From positions 62,001 to 126,000 of the forward strand of contig NZ_RJKR01000011.1 in NCBI RefSeq assembly GCF_003752025.1: a stretch of DNA of 64,000 nucleotides, written 5' to 3'. The notes below the pieces were generated by a model. That model did no database searches. It was not told the DNA's origin and was given only the letters and a program-made list of their open reading frames with translations. The first letter of the stretch is position 1. Each line of letters begins with the position of its first letter. This document shows, piece after piece, positions 8,249 through 16,955 of the stretch. This stretch comes from Curtobacterium sp. PhB115. Lineage in GTDB: Bacteria; Actinomycetota; Actinomycetes; Actinomycetales; Microbacteriaceae. The position numbers and the translations under genes are program-made.

Positions 8249-9901
8249 GTGAGTTCCCCCCGCACCGGCACCGTCACGATCCGACGCACGTCGTCGGCAG
8301 CGTCGGTGCGCGCGCGGCTCCGGATGCTCGCGATCGCGATCCGGAACGCCGTGGTCCGGACGCCCGAGATCACCGTCGGCGCCGCAGGCGTCGTCGTCGC
8401 GGCGGCCTTCACCTGGGTGCCGTCGGTCTGGTACGACGAGGCCGCGACCGTCACCAGCGCCCAACGGAGCTGGCCGGCGCTCTGGGCGGAGCTGCAGAAC
8501 GTCGACGCGGTGCACGGGCTCTACTACGCGCTGATGCACGTCTGGTTCTGGCTCGTCGGGTACACACCCTTCACCCTGCGACTGCCGAGCGCCCTGGCGA
8601 TCGGGGTCGCCGCCGGCCTGGTCGTGGCGCTGGGCCGGCGGCTCGGCGGGCTCCGGCTCGGGGTCGTCTCCGGCATCGTCTTCCTGCTCCTGCCGCGAGT
8701 GACGTGGGCAGGGACCGAGGGGCGTCCGTACGCGACCGTGACGACCCTGGCCGTGCTGCTCACGCTCGTCGGGCTCACCGCCGTCCGCCGCACCCGTGCA
8801 CGACGGCACGCCACGCGCTGGTGGGTCGTCTACGGCGTGCTCGCCGCCCTGTCCGTCCTGTTCAACGTGTACCTCGCGCTCGCGGTGGTGAGCCACGGGG
8901 TCGTGCTCGCCTGGACACTCGCCGGTGACCGCGCTGCACAGCGGCGCGCGTCGGTGACGGAGCGGAGCGGCGCACTCCCCGCTCCCCTCGTCGACCGGCG
9001 GGTGCTGGTCCGCTGGGCCGCCGCGGCGGTGGCCGCCGCAGTGGTGGTGCTGCCGTTCATCGTCCTCGCCGCCGGTCAGGCCAAGCAGGTCGACTGGATC
9101 ACGGGCGTCGGCTGGGCCACGCTCCGCCAGGTGTTCTCGACCGCGTGGTTCGGTGCCGTGTACCCGTACGCCGCGCTCGGCTGGGCGCTGATGGCGGTCG
9201 GTGTCGTGCTCGCCGTCCGGGCCGTGCGACGCGGCGACCCCGGCACCCGGGACGTCCTCCGCATGCAGGCCGTCCGGGTGGCCGTGCCCCTGACCCTCGT
9301 GCCGACCGTGCTCCTCGTCGCCGCGACCGCCGCCGGCGAGCACCTGTACTCGCCGAAGTACGCCAGCCTGAGCCTGCCGTTCGTCGCGCTGCTCATCGGC
9401 CTCGCGATCACCGCGATCCGCCCGCGACGGTGGCTCGCTGCCGCCGTCGTCGGCATGCTGCTCGTGTCCGTGCCCACCGGCACGACCGTCCGGCTGCCGC
9501 ACGCGAAGCAGGACTCGCACTGGGCGAACGCCGCCCGCATCGTCGAGAGCCAGCGGAACTGGGCGACCGACGCCGACGAGGGTGTCGTCTACGGCAGTGT
9601 CTGGGAGCACCCGACGACGACCGCGCAGGTCATCGCGGACACCTACCCCGACGCGTTCAGCGGCATGCGGGACCTGGCGGTCACCGAGACCGGGGCCGAA
9701 CGCGGGCAGCTGTGGGACGTCAACGGCGACATCGCCTCGACCGTGCCGTCACGGCTGTCGGACATCCAGACCGTGTGGTTCGTCGGCGGGAAGTCGCGGA
9801 ACATCCGGCCGCAGGTCACCGAGACGCTCGTGGCCCAGGGCTTCCACGTCGTGCGCTACTGGCACACGGGCACGGTCATCATCTGGAAGTACAGCCGCTG
9901 A
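8249..9901 (+). CDS. GT39-like membrane glycosyltransferase
   Basis: About 550 residues, GTG start with TACGGT 7 nt upstream. After a first hydrophobic segment comes WVPSVWYDEAATV, an acidic pair in the first outer loop that is the hallmark of GT-C enzymes such as PMT/ArnT relatives. Some nine further hydrophobic segments follow, then a hydrophilic C-terminal domain of about 130 residues. By family it would transfer a sugar, often mannose, from a polyprenyl phosphate to an envelope acceptor. It stands alone between moeZ (divergent) and ispE (convergent), so context adds nothing about substrate. Confidence 0.75.
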   Translation: MSSPRTGTVTIRRTSSAASVRARLRMLAIAIRNAVVRTPEITVGAAGVVVAAAFTWVPSVWYDEAATVTSAQRSWPALWAELQNVDAVHGLYYALMHVWFWLVGYTPFTLRLPSALAIGVAAGLVVALGRRLGGLRLGVVSGIVFLLLPRVTWAGTEGRPYATVTTLAVLLTLVGLTAVRRTRARRHATRWWVVYGVLAALSVLFNVYLALAVVSHGVVLAWTLAGDRAAQRRASVTERSGALPAPLVDRRVLVRWAAAAVAAAVVVLPFIVLAAGQAKQVDWITGVGWATLRQVFSTAWFGAVYPYAALGWALMAVGVVLAVRAVRRGDPGTRDVLRMQAVRVAVPLTLVPTVLLVAATAAGEHLYSPKYASLSLPFVALLIGLAITAIRPRRWLAAAVVGMLLVSVPTGTTVRLPHAKQDSHWANAARIVESQRNWATDADEGVVYGSVWEHPTTTAQVIADTYPDAFSGMRDLAVTETGAERGQLWDVNGDIASTVPSRLSDIQTVWFVGGKSRNIRPQVTETLVAQGFHVVRYWHTGTVIIWKYSR

Positions 9902-9922
9902 CCGGTCGCCGACGGACGGCGG

Positions 9923-10855
9923 TCAGTGCACGACGCGGGCGCCGTGCACCGGGCCCGTTGCACGGAGGGCGACGAGTCCCGCTGCGCTGAGTTCGACCTG
10001 CAGCTCGAGCGCGGCGTCACGGTCGCCGACCAGGAACGCCACCGTCGGCCCGCTGCCGGACACCAGACCGGCGAGCGCTCCGGCCTTCTCACCGAGCTCG
10101 AGGGTCGCCGCGAGTGCCGGCTGGAGCCGCATCGCCGGTGCCTGCAGGTCGTTGTGGACGCAGTCGGCGAGCAGGTCGGGATCGCCGGCACGGAGGGCCT
10201 GCAGCACGTTCGCCTCGACCACGGGGTGCGAGGGCGCCGGGGTGATGTCGGCGCGGTACCGCTCGCGGTGTTCGTCGAGCGCCCGGTAGACCGCGGGGGT
10301 CGACAGCCCGTCGTCGCTCAGGGCGAGCACCCAGTGGAACTCGCCCTTCGCCAGCGCCGGGCTGAGTTCGTCGCCGCGGCCGGTGCCGACCGCTGTGCCG
10401 CCGGCGAAGGCGAACGGCACGTCGGCGCCGAGCTGCGCGGCGAGCCGGAGCAGTTCCTCGCGCCCGAGCGCGGTGCCCCACAGCGTGTCCACGGCGAGCA
10501 GCGTCGCCGCCGCGTCGGCCGATCCGCCGCCCATCCCGCCGGCGACCGGCACCTGCTTGTCGATGGTCAACCGGACACCGCCGCGGTACCCGGCGGTGTC
10601 TGCCACCAGCCGAGCCGCCCGGATCGCCAGGTTCGACTCGTCGACCGGCACCCGTGTGGTGTCGATCGGCCCGGTGAAGTCGACGGAGAAGTCGTCGGAG
10701 AGTTCCGCGGTGACGTCCTCGTACAACGAGACCGCCTGGTACGCGGTCGCCACGTCGTGGTAGCCGTCGTCCTGCAGCGCACCGACGGACAGGAACACGT
10801 TGATCTTGCCGGGGGCGCGCGTCCGCACGCGGGTCGGGTCGGCCAACGTGGTCAT
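9923..10855 (-). CDS. ispE: 4-diphosphocytidyl-2-C-methyl-D-erythritol kinase IspE
   Basis: GHMP-family kinase of the MEP pathway that phosphorylates CDP-methylerythritol on the way to isoprenoids. N-terminal [12 protein letters not shown] binds substrate, [19 protein letters not shown] is the ATP-binding GHMP motif, and [12 protein letters not shown] is the third conserved motif. At 310 residues it has full length. TAGGTT lies 6 nt before the ATG and overlaps the end of metY, so ispE probably has its own leaderless promoter. In many actinobacteria ispE directly follows rsmA, whereas here about 7.5 kb separates them. Confidence 0.95.
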   Translation of the reverse strand: MTTLADPTRVRTRAPGKINVFLSVGALQDDGYHDVATAYQAVSLYEDVTAELSDDFSVDFTGPIDTTRVPVDESNLAIRAARLVADTAGYRGGVRLTIDKQVPVAGGMGGGSADAAATLLAVDTLWGTALGREELLRLAAQLGADVPFAFAGGTAVGTGRGDELSPALAKGEFHWVLALSDDGLSTPAVYRALDEHRERYRADITPAPSHPVVEANVLQALRAGDPDLLADCVHNDLQAPAMRLQPALAATLELGEKAGALAGLVSGSGPTVAFLVGDRDAALELQVELSAAGLVALRATGPVHGARVVH

Positions 10856-10861
10856 GCCCCC

Positions 10862-10867
10862 AACCTA
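10862..10867 (-). promoter_or_regulatory. -10 hexamer (TAGGTT), leaderless promoter of ispE
   Basis: On the minus strand TAGGTT is followed after 6 nt by the ispE ATG. It overlaps the stop codon of metY, so ispE can be transcribed independently of the sulfur genes before it. Confidence 0.55.
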
Positions 10868-12214
10868 TCCCGCTGCGGCTGCCGCGAAGCCCCGCGCCAG
10901 GTCGGCGAGGACGTCGTCGATGTGCTCGAGGCCGATCGACAGTCGGATGAGGCCGTCGCCGACGCCGGCCGCTGCCCGCTCCGACGAGGTCATCTGCACG
11001 TGCGTGGTCGACGCGGGGTGCACGACGAGCGACCGGACGTCGCCGATGTTCGAGACGTGGTCGAACAGCTCGAGGGCCGCCACGAACCGGCGCCCGGCGT
11101 CGACGCCGCCGTCCAGGTCGAACGCGAGCACCGCCGACGGACCGGCCGGCACGTAGCGCTGCTGCAGGTGGTGCCACGGCGACGACGGCAACCCCGCGTA
11201 GTGCACGCCGAGCACCTGGTCGTGGGCGTCGAGCCAGGTCGCGACGGCCGCCGCGTTCGACACGTGCCGGTCCATCCGGAGCGAGAGCGTCTGGATGCCC
11301 TGCAGCACCAGGAAGGCGTTGAACGGCGCGATCGCGGGACCGAGGTCGGCGGAGAGCTTCGAGCGGGTGCGCTGGATGAACGCGCGACGCCCGAACTTCT
11401 CGGCGAAGTTCGTGTTCGCGAACCCGGACTCCTCGGTGGTGGCGAGCTGCGGGTACGCGTCCGCGTGCGCCGACCAGTCGAAGTTGCCGCTGTCCACGAT
11501 GAGGCCGGCGATGGCGCTGCCGTGCCCAGCGAGGTACTTCGTCGCCGAGTGCACGACGATGTCGGCGCCGTGCTCGATCGGTCGCACCAGGTACGGCGTC
11601 GCGATCGTGTTGTCGACGATGAGCGGGACACCGGCGTCGTGCGCGACACCGGCCACCCCGGCGAAGTCGAGGACGTCGCCGCGGGGGTTCGGGATGCTCT
11701 CGCCGAAGAACGCCCTGGTCTCCGGACGGACCGCCGCCGCCCACTCGTCCAGGTCCGTCGGGTCCTGCACGAACGTGAACGCGATGCCGAGGTCGCGCAG
11801 CGTCGACGCGAACAGCGTGTACGTGGCGCCGTAGAGCGACGCACTCGACACGATGTGGTCGCCGGCACGGGCGAGTCCGAGCACGGCGAGCGAGGTCGCC
11901 GCCTGACCGGACGCCAGCGCGAGGGCGCCGACACCGCCTTCCAGGTCCGCGATCCGTCGTTCGAGCGCCGCGGCCGACGGGTTGTTCACCCGCGAGTACG
12001 TGTGCCCCGGCGCGTTGAGCATGAACCGGTCGGCGGCGTCCTCACCCGACGGGTAGACGAAGGCCGCGGTCTGGGCGATCGGCGGGACGTTGCCGCCGAA
12101 GCCCGGATCCGCCTTGAAGCCGGCGCGGATCTGCCGGGTCTCGAACGCCCAGCCGTCCTCGGTGCTGGTCTCGGCGGCGCTGGCGTTCGCGGTGCTGTCC
12201 TCGGCGCCGCCCAT
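10865..12214 (-). CDS. metY: O-acetylhomoserine sulfhydrylase MetY
   Basis: PLP enzyme of the Cys/Met metabolism family, 449 residues, forming homocysteine from O-acetylhomoserine and sulfide. ALASGQAATSLAVLGLARAGDHIV and the Schiff-base lysine in VVHSATKYLAGHGSAIAG are visible. TYSRVNNPSAAALE binds the cofactor phosphate of the neighbouring subunit in the family. The length, longer than cystathionine gamma-synthase, and the N-terminal TRQIRAGFKADP favour MetY. Its ATG overlaps the stop of the flavin monooxygenase gene by one base (TGATG), which couples sulfide use to sulfur release from an organic source. Confidence 0.92.
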   Translation of the reverse strand: MGGAEDSTANASAAETSTEDGWAFETRQIRAGFKADPGFGGNVPPIAQTAAFVYPSGEDAADRFMLNAPGHTYSRVNNPSAAALERRIADLEGGVGALALASGQAATSLAVLGLARAGDHIVSSASLYGATYTLFASTLRDLGIAFTFVQDPTDLDEWAAAVRPETRAFFGESIPNPRGDVLDFAGVAGVAHDAGVPLIVDNTIATPYLVRPIEHGADIVVHSATKYLAGHGSAIAGLIVDSGNFDWSAHADAYPQLATTEESGFANTNFAEKFGRRAFIQRTRSKLSADLGPAIAPFNAFLVLQGIQTLSLRMDRHVSNAAAVATWLDAHDQVLGVHYAGLPSSPWHHLQQRYVPAGPSAVLAFDLDGGVDAGRRFVAALELFDHVSNIGDVRSLVVHPASTTHVQMTSSERAAAGVGDGLIRLSIGLEHIDDVLADLARGFAAAAAG

Positions 12215-13266
12215 CAGACAGCCGCCCCGGTCGGCAGCGTCGCGGACGGCCGGACGAGCGGGATGACCTGCTCGCCGAAGCGGTCCATCTCCTCGAGCTG
12301 CGGCGAGAACTGCAGCAGGAGCGTGTCGACGCCGGCGTCCTCGAACTCACGGATCCGCGCGGCGACCTGCTCCGGCGTGCCCACGAAGCCGGGGCGCAGA
12401 CCGCGGTTCGACACCGAGTAGTCCTCCAGCGACGGCACGTGCTCGAGCTGCGACTTCGAGATGAAGTCCTGGTACGACTCGTACGCGTTGCCGTGCTGCA
12501 CGTCGGTGATCCGCGCGAGCTCGGCCCGCGCCTCTTCCTCGGTCTCACGCACGATGACGTAGGCAGCCATGCCGAACGCCTCGAACGGCGGCAGTCCGGC
12601 ATCGACGCGGCGCTGTTTCATCTCGGCGATCTTCGTGCGGAGCTCCTCGACGGTGCCGCCGTGGGTGACGTAGGCGTCGGCGTACCCGGTGATCGCGGCC
12701 TTGCCCGCCTCGCTCTCGCCGCCGGCGTAGATCCGCGGGGTGACCCGGGGCTTCGGCTCGAGGTGGGCGTTCTGGATGTCGTAGTACTCACCGCTGAACG
12801 AGTACGGCGTCTCCCGCCACATCCCCTTCATGATCTCCACGAACTCCGCCGTGCGCTTGTAGCGGTCGTCGTGTTCGGAGAAGATGCCGCCGTACTGCCG
12901 TGCTTCCTCGGCCCACCACGCGCTCACCACGTTGAAGGTGAACCGGCCGCCGGAGATGTCGTCGATCGTCGCCGCCTGCTTCGCGGTCACCGCGGGCAGG
13001 TGGTACCCGGGACGCATCGCCGCCATGATCTCGAGGCGCTCGGTCGTCGCCGCGATCGCCGCCGCGAGGGACCAGGCCTCGAGGGACGGTGCCGCCGTGC
13101 CCTTGATGTCGTTGAGGTTGAGCTCCGGCACGAGCGTCAGGTCGAAGCCGATCCGCTCGGCGCGCTGCGCCAGGCGCTTCACGTAGTCGAAGGTGACCGG
13201 CATGTGCTCGTTGTCGATGTTGCGCAGCCAGCCGCCGAAGAGCGGGGTCCAGTATCCGAATCGCAC
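12214..13266 (-). CDS. LLM-class flavin-dependent monooxygenase (SsuD/SfnG-like)
   Basis: A 350-residue TIM-barrel protein of the bacterial luciferase-like family. AKQAATIDDISGGRFTFNVVSAWW is the typical FMN/substrate region, and EHDDRYKRTAEFVEIMKGMW with PKPRVTPRIYAGGESEAG is shared with alkanesulfonate and dimethylsulfone monooxygenases. These use FMNH2 and O2 to split a C-S bond and free sulfite. GTG start at 13266, preceded by AAGGAA 9 nt upstream. It is translationally joined to metY, which supports a role in scavenging organic sulfur. The true substrate is unknown, and no flavin reductase is next to it. Confidence 0.82.
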   Translation of the reverse strand: MRFGYWTPLFGGWLRNIDNEHMPVTFDYVKRLAQRAERIGFDLTLVPELNLNDIKGTAAPSLEAWSLAAAIAATTERLEIMAAMRPGYHLPAVTAKQAATIDDISGGRFTFNVVSAWWAEEARQYGGIFSEHDDRYKRTAEFVEIMKGMWRETPYSFSGEYYDIQNAHLEPKPRVTPRIYAGGESEAGKAAITGYADAYVTHGGTVEELRTKIAEMKQRRVDAGLPPFEAFGMAAYVIVRETEEEARAELARITDVQHGNAYESYQDFISKSQLEHVPSLEDYSVSNRGLRPGFVGTPEQVAARIREFEDAGVDTLLLQFSPQLEEMDRFGEQVIPLVRPSATLPTGAAV

Positions 13267-13298
13267 GGGGAGGGTTCCTTGGGGAGGTGGGGAGGGAC

Positions 13299-13340
13299 GG
13301 CCTGGAGGCGCGGGGCGGGCCCGCAACGCGCCTCCAGGCC
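13299..13340. repeat. Inverted repeat, family B copy 1
   Basis: Perfect 14-nt arms GGCCTGGAGGCGCG / CGCGCCTCCAGGCC around an inner GCGGGCCCGC. It lies between the ATP-grasp gene and the flavin monooxygenase gene, both minus strand, so it could end the first transcript. Related copies are at 21843, 24472, 38331 and 49300. Confidence 0.88.
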
Positions 13341-13375
13341 GGTGGTGGTCGCTTGTCGTGCTGTGGGTGCCGCGG

Positions 13376-14371
13376 TCAGACCGCTGCGGCTTGGTACTCC
13401 GCGGCCAGCAGGCCGCCGAGGTACTGCGCGATCGAGCGCGGGCCGGAGGCCGGCGCCGTCTCCTCGACCGCGGGGTTGTAGTTCGTGTTCGTGTTGATGT
13501 CGTAGACGACCGTGCGGCCGTCCGTCGTCTCCATGAACTCGACGCCCGCGATCGTGATGCGCTGGTCGGCCAGGAAGGTCCGGAGCCGCTGCACCAACGG
13601 GTGCTCGGCGGTGATCCCTTCCCGGACGCTGAACGCCGGGGGCGCTCCCGCGGTGTCGGTGCCGGGGACGTCGCAGACCGCGCCGGCGATCACTTGCGGG
13701 ACCTCGCACGCGTCGGCCGGGCAGAGCTCGAAGCTGCCGGCGCTGGTGTCGACGCGGACCGCGTAGACGAACTCGCCGCCGACGAACTCGACGCGGGTGA
13801 TGAAGGGCTCGCGCGCCGTCAGGTACTCCTGCAGCAGGGTGATGCCGTCGACCGGAGCCTCGAACTCCGGCGAGTCGACGTACGCGTCGAACTCGGCGAG
13901 CGAGTCGAAGCGTCGGACGCCGAGGCCCTTGCCGCCCTGGTTGTGCTTCGTGATGAAGGGGACGTCCTGGCCGTCCGTGAAGTCCTTCGCCGCCCGCTTG
14001 AGCGTCGTCGTGCCGAACACCGCGGTGGTGCGGGGAACGTCGAACCCGGCGTTCGCGAGCAGCCCGTGCTGGGCGACCTTCGAGACCTCGAGTTCGAGCA
14101 CGTGACTGCCGCCGACGACCTGGCGACCCGCACGTTCGAGCCAGCCGAGGACCGCGCGGGTGTACTCCTTGCTGTGCTCGTGACCACGGGTGTGGGAGCT
14201 GGCCGACATGCGGGACCAGTACACGCCCGGCTCGGGTTCGGCGCCGAGGTCGATCTGCCCCTCGGTCAGGAGGATCTCCTCCACCGGCACGCCCTCGGCC
14301 TGGAAGGCGGCGGCGAGCGGCGGGAACCACTCGGGGTTCTCGTGGATGACGTACACGCGGGGAGTGCTCAC
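13376..14371 (-). CDS. RimK-like ATP-grasp ligase
   Basis: A 331-residue protein with an ATP-grasp fold: VSKVAQHGLLANAGFDVPRT before the ATP site, FITKHNQGGKGLGV as the phosphate loop, ITLLQEYL as the hinge, and GVEFMETTDGRTVVYDINTNTNYN as the metal-binding end (Glu, Asp and Asn ligands). Relatives form peptide or amide bonds using ATP, for example alpha-L-glutamate ligases, but the substrate here is unknown. GTG start with TAGGGT 6 nt upstream. The palindrome GGTATACC lies 5 nt upstream of that -10 and is shared with the glutamate-synthase-like gene at 63132. No obvious operon partner. Confidence 0.72.
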   Translation of the reverse strand: MSTPRVYVIHENPEWFPPLAAAFQAEGVPVEEILLTEGQIDLGAEPEPGVYWSRMSASSHTRGHEHSKEYTRAVLGWLERAGRQVVGGSHVLELEVSKVAQHGLLANAGFDVPRTTAVFGTTTLKRAAKDFTDGQDVPFITKHNQGGKGLGVRRFDSLAEFDAYVDSPEFEAPVDGITLLQEYLTAREPFITRVEFVGGEFVYAVRVDTSAGSFELCPADACEVPQVIAGAVCDVPGTDTAGAPPAFSVREGITAEHPLVQRLRTFLADQRITIAGVEFMETTDGRTVVYDINTNTNYNPAVEETAPASGPRSIAQYLGGLLAAEYQAAAV

Positions 14372-14377
14372 GCACCC

Positions 14378-14396
14378 ACCCTAGGCACGGTATACC
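14378..14396 (-). promoter_or_regulatory. Promoter with GGTATACC palindrome, ATP-grasp gene
   Basis: Reading on the minus strand: GGTATACC (14389-14396), 5 nt, TAGGGT (14378-14383), 6 nt, GTG start. GGTATACC is an 8-bp perfect palindrome at the position of a repressor or activator site overlapping the core promoter. The same GGTATACC-N6-TAGCAT arrangement occurs at 62992-63011. Confidence 0.5.
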
Positions 14397-14435
14397 GCAC
14401 GCGGCCAAGTGTGTGACGCGGGGTTGCGCGGGCGT

Positions 14436-14554
14436 GGTTGCGTGGGCTTCCCGCTGTGTGCGAGGTTGCGTGGGCTTCCCGCTGTGTGCGAGGTTCCGCG
14501 CAGTGTGCGAGGTCGATCGCGCCGCACCGTGTGCGAAACCTCGCACGGTGCGAC
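14436..14554. repeat. Family C repeat locus 1 with 28-bp tandem units
   Basis: Two exact 28-bp direct repeats (14436-14463 and 14464-14491), each ending in CTGTGTGCGA, run into the family C arm GTGCGAGGTTCCGCGCAG (from 14486). Complementary AACCTCGCACGGTGC follows at about 14538. It lies between the ATP-grasp gene start and the stop of the XRE regulator. The 28-bp unit is not a multiple of three, and no gene was seen in it. Confidence 0.8.
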
Positions 14555-14564
14555 CGTGCTCGGG

Positions 14565-15407
14565 TCAGGCGGTGAACGCCTGCTGGCCGACGACGCCGAG
14601 GAGCTCGAGCTTCTGGGCGTCCTCGGACCCGGGCGGTGCCGTGAAGAGCAGGAGCGCCTGCGCCTGGTCATCGGTGTGCAGCACCTGGCAGTCGACGGTG
14701 ATCCGGCCGAGCTCGGGCTGCACGATCGTCTTGTTGTCCGACCAGCGGCTCGTCACCTCGTGCAGTGCCCACAGCTCGCGGAACTCGGCGCTCCGACCCT
14801 CGAGCTCGGCGATGAGTTCGGTGGCGCGACGGTCACCCGGCCCGGCCAACCCGACCGCCGCTCGCAGCGACGCCACCACGACCCGAGCCAGTCGCTCGTG
14901 CTGCTCCGGCGCGTACTTCGCGAGCTCGTCACCGGTCACGAACCAGCGCCACGCCTGGTACCGCTCGTTCCCCGGCAGTTGGACGGACGAGCCGAGCAGC
15001 GCCGCCGCGAGACGGTTCTCCACCAGGGTCTCGCCCAGGTGGCTGACCACGATCGCGGGGGTGTCCTCGAGCCGGTCGAGGACACGCAGGATCGCGGGGT
15101 CGACGTGGTCGGCTCGGTGCAGGCGGGTCGGTGCGTTCTGCCCGGCCAGGTGGAACAGGTGGTCGCGTTCGTCGAGGCTGCAGCGGAGTGCCCGCGCGAT
15201 CGCCGCGATCATCTGTTCCGACGGCTGCGGGCCGCGCTGCTGTTCGAGGCGCGTGTAGTAGTCGACACTCATGCCGGCGAGGGCGGCCACCTCCTCGCGG
15301 CGGAGTCCGGGCGTCCGACGCCGCGGACCCTGGCCGAGCCCGACGTCCTCGGGGCGCAGCAGCTCGCGGCGACGGCGGAGGAAGTCGGCGAGTGCAGCAC
15401 GGTCCAT
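14565..15407 (-). CDS. XRE-family regulator with MmyB-like ligand domain
   Basis: A 280-residue regulator. Residues about 30-80 form the helix-turn-helix (TPGLRREEVAALAGMSVDYYTRLEQQRG), the signature of the family with a C-terminal MmyB-like PAS-type domain that occupies the remainder (ENRLAAALLG, RWFVTG, ELIAELEGRSAEFRELW). Such proteins often repress a divergent dehydrogenase gene, and an SDR starts 102 nt away on the other strand. GACGAC-GATT-GTCGTC directly upstream of its ATG (15408-15423) is a palindrome that could be its own operator, overlapping a GACAAT -10. Confidence 0.85.
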   Translation of the reverse strand: MDRAALADFLRRRRELLRPEDVGLGQGPRRRTPGLRREEVAALAGMSVDYYTRLEQQRGPQPSEQMIAAIARALRCSLDERDHLFHLAGQNAPTRLHRADHVDPAILRVLDRLEDTPAIVVSHLGETLVENRLAAALLGSSVQLPGNERYQAWRWFVTGDELAKYAPEQHERLARVVVASLRAAVGLAGPGDRRATELIAELEGRSAEFRELWALHEVTSRWSDNKTIVQPELGRITVDCQVLHTDDQAQALLLFTAPPGSEDAQKLELLGVVGQQAFTA

Positions 15408-15423
15408 GACGACGATTGTCGTC
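15408..15423. promoter_or_regulatory. Palindrome at the XRE gene start (possible operator)
   Basis: GACGAC and GTCGTC flank four bases immediately before the regulator ATG, and on the minus strand the same stretch contains GACAAT 7 nt from the start. It sits where an autorepressor would block a leaderless promoter. The binding protein is an inference. Confidence 0.35.
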
Positions 15424-15509
15424 CGGATGCCGCACCGGTGCCAGGGATCGGCGATCCCCCGATGAGCGGGCTCTGGATGCGTCCACGGCGACGGCGCATC
15501 GTGGTGGAC

Positions 15510-16250
15510 ATGGACATCACGAACTCCACCGTCTTCATCCCCGGCGCCACCTCGGGCATCGGTCTCGCTCTGGCCCAGCGTCTGCAGGCCGCCGGCAGCA
15601 CCGTCGTCATCGGCGGACGCCGCACGTCGCTCCTCGAGTCCCTCGCGGCCGAGCACGGGTTCGGCACAGTGCAGATCGACGTGAGCGACGCCGCGTCGAT
15701 CACGGCAGCCGCATCGAGCGTGCTCGAGCAGTACCCGTCGCTCGATGCGATCATCACCATGTCGGGGATCATGCGGAACGAGGACCTCCGCTCCCCCGAC
15801 CACCTCGACGACGCGCTCGAGATCATCCAGACGAACCTGGTCGGCACCATCCGGCTCATCGACGCCTTCCTGCCGCACCTGCTCGCGCAGCCGGCGTCGA
15901 CCATCGTCACCGTCTCCTCCGGCCTCGCGTTCGTCCCGCTCACCGCCACGCCCACGTACAACGCCACGAAGGCCGGCGTGCACTCGTACACACAGTCCCT
16001 CCGCCAGCAGCTGGCCGGCTCCTCGGTGTCGGTGCTCGAGCTCGCCCCGCCGGCGGTCTCGACGGACCTGATGGGTGGCGCCGACTTCGGCGGGATGCCC
16101 CTCGACGCCTTCGCCGACGAGGTCATCGAGCTGCTGGCCTCCGGCGCTGCGCCCGAGATCCTCGTGCAGAACGTGCTGCCGCTCCGGTTCGCCGAGCGCG
16201 ACGGCACGCACCAGCAGATCTTCGAGGCGATGGCGGCGCGCGCGCACTGA
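15510..16250 (+). CDS. SDR-family oxidoreductase (DltE-like)
   Basis: A 246-residue classical short-chain dehydrogenase. The dinucleotide site is FIPGATSGIGLALAQRL with GGRR after the second strand, which suggests NADPH. The active site has Ser in VSSGLAF and Tyr/Lys in YNATKAGVHSYTQSLR. It resembles the DltE/YdfG-like group acting on unidentified carbonyl or alcohol substrates. ATG at 15510 gives the usual N-terminus. It is divergent from the XRE regulator, which probably controls it. A 25-bp tandem array starts right behind its stop. Confidence 0.85.
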   Translation: MDITNSTVFIPGATSGIGLALAQRLQAAGSTVVIGGRRTSLLESLAAEHGFGTVQIDVSDAASITAAASSVLEQYPSLDAIITMSGIMRNEDLRSPDHLDDALEIIQTNLVGTIRLIDAFLPHLLAQPASTIVTVSSGLAFVPLTATPTYNATKAGVHSYTQSLRQQLAGSSVSVLELAPPAVSTDLMGGADFGGMPLDAFADEVIELLASGAAPEILVQNVLPLRFAERDGTHQQIFEAMAARAH

Positions 16251-16256
16251 CGTGCG

Positions 16257-16381
16257 GCGTGCGCTCGATCCGCAGTGCGGCGCGTGCGCTCGATCCGCAG
16301 TGCGGCGCGTGCGCTCGATCCACAGTGTGTCGCGTGCGCTCGATCCGCAGCGTGGCGCGTGCGCTCGGTCCACAGTGTGCG
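16257..16381. repeat. 25-bp tandem array, five units
   Basis: GCGCTCGATC/GCGCTCGGTC recurs at 16261, 16286, 16311, 16336 and 16361, an exact 25-bp period. Units end in CAGTGCGGC or CACAGTGTG, and the last one runs directly into the family C palindrome, whose arm contains GCAGTGTGCGAG. It lies behind the SDR gene. No coding or RNA gene seen. Confidence 0.88.
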
Positions 16382-16472
16382 AGGTTCCGTGCGCTGTGCG
16401 AGGCAGTTCGGCTCGCACACTGCGCGGAACCTCGCACCGTCGCGGCCGGGACCTCGCACGGTGCGAGGTCCC
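16376..16472. repeat. Family C repeat locus 2 (two nested palindromes)
   Basis: A long inverted repeat with 26-nt arms starting GTGCGAGGTTCCG (only three mismatches between arms) and a 9-nt loop is followed by a perfect palindrome GGGACCTCGCAC-G-GTGCGAGGTCCC at 16448-16472. It lies between the convergent SDR and membrane-protein genes. The arm matches the locus at 14486 exactly in one orientation. Confidence 0.88.
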
Positions 16473-16474
16473 GC

Positions 16475-16903
16475 TCAGTCCGCGGTGCCCTCGGCCTGCT
16501 CGTCCCGGGCGATGCGGCGGTCGAGCGCACGGTTCACCATCGGGAGCCCCAACGCGATCACCGCACCGCCGAACGCCCACCAGACGGGCACCTGGTGCCA
16601 GCGGGCGATCGCGTACGCCGCGGTGAACACCATCACGGTCAGCGCACTCGCGATGAGCCGGTCCACACGGTCGACCCGCACCGGCTTCCCGGCGTCCTCG
16701 TCCTCGTCCTCGGTGTCCGGGCGGTCGGCCAGGTGCGCGAACGCGATCCCCCACACCACGAAGCTGACACCGAGCAACACCGCTGCCCACGCCCCGTCGC
16801 TGGAGGGGTCCCGAACGATGACGGACACCGCGATGCAGTCGATGGCGATCCCGCCGAGCACGGCGACCAACGTGATCCATCGGGAGAGGGTGATGCGACG
16901 CAC
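16475..16903 (-). CDS. Four-helix membrane protein of unknown function
   Basis: About 142 residues with four hydrophobic segments: two near the start (WITLVAVLGGIAIDCIAV and AAVLLGVSFVVWGIAF), an acidic loop TEDEDEDAGK, then two more. I recognise no family and no catalytic motif. The GTG at 16903 is chosen because TACGAT stands 6 nt in front of it, like other leaderless genes here. A TTG at 16927 would add eight residues. It is convergent with the SDR, across the family C palindromes. Confidence 0.6.
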   Translation of the reverse strand: MRRITLSRWITLVAVLGGIAIDCIAVSVIVRDPSSDGAWAAVLLGVSFVVWGIAFAHLADRPDTEDEDEDAGKPVRVDRVDRLIASALTVMVFTAAYAIARWHQVPVWWAFGGAVIALGLPMVNRALDRRIARDEQAEGTAD

Positions 16904-16909
16904 CTGCCG

Positions 16910-16915
16910 ATCGTA
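16910..16915 (-). promoter_or_regulatory. -10 hexamer (TACGAT) fixing the GTG start at 16903
   Basis: TACGAT is separated by 6 nt from the GTG on the minus strand. It supports the shorter form of the membrane protein over the TTG start 24 nt upstream. Confidence 0.45.
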
Positions 16916-16955
16916 GGGGCGGAGCAACTCTGCGCGCGCTCCCCCGTTCGCGGCG

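Noticed and set aside
14436-16381. Regularly spaced repeats that might be a CRISPR array
   Set aside because: Units are head-to-tail without unique spacers, unit lengths differ by locus, and no cas gene is near.
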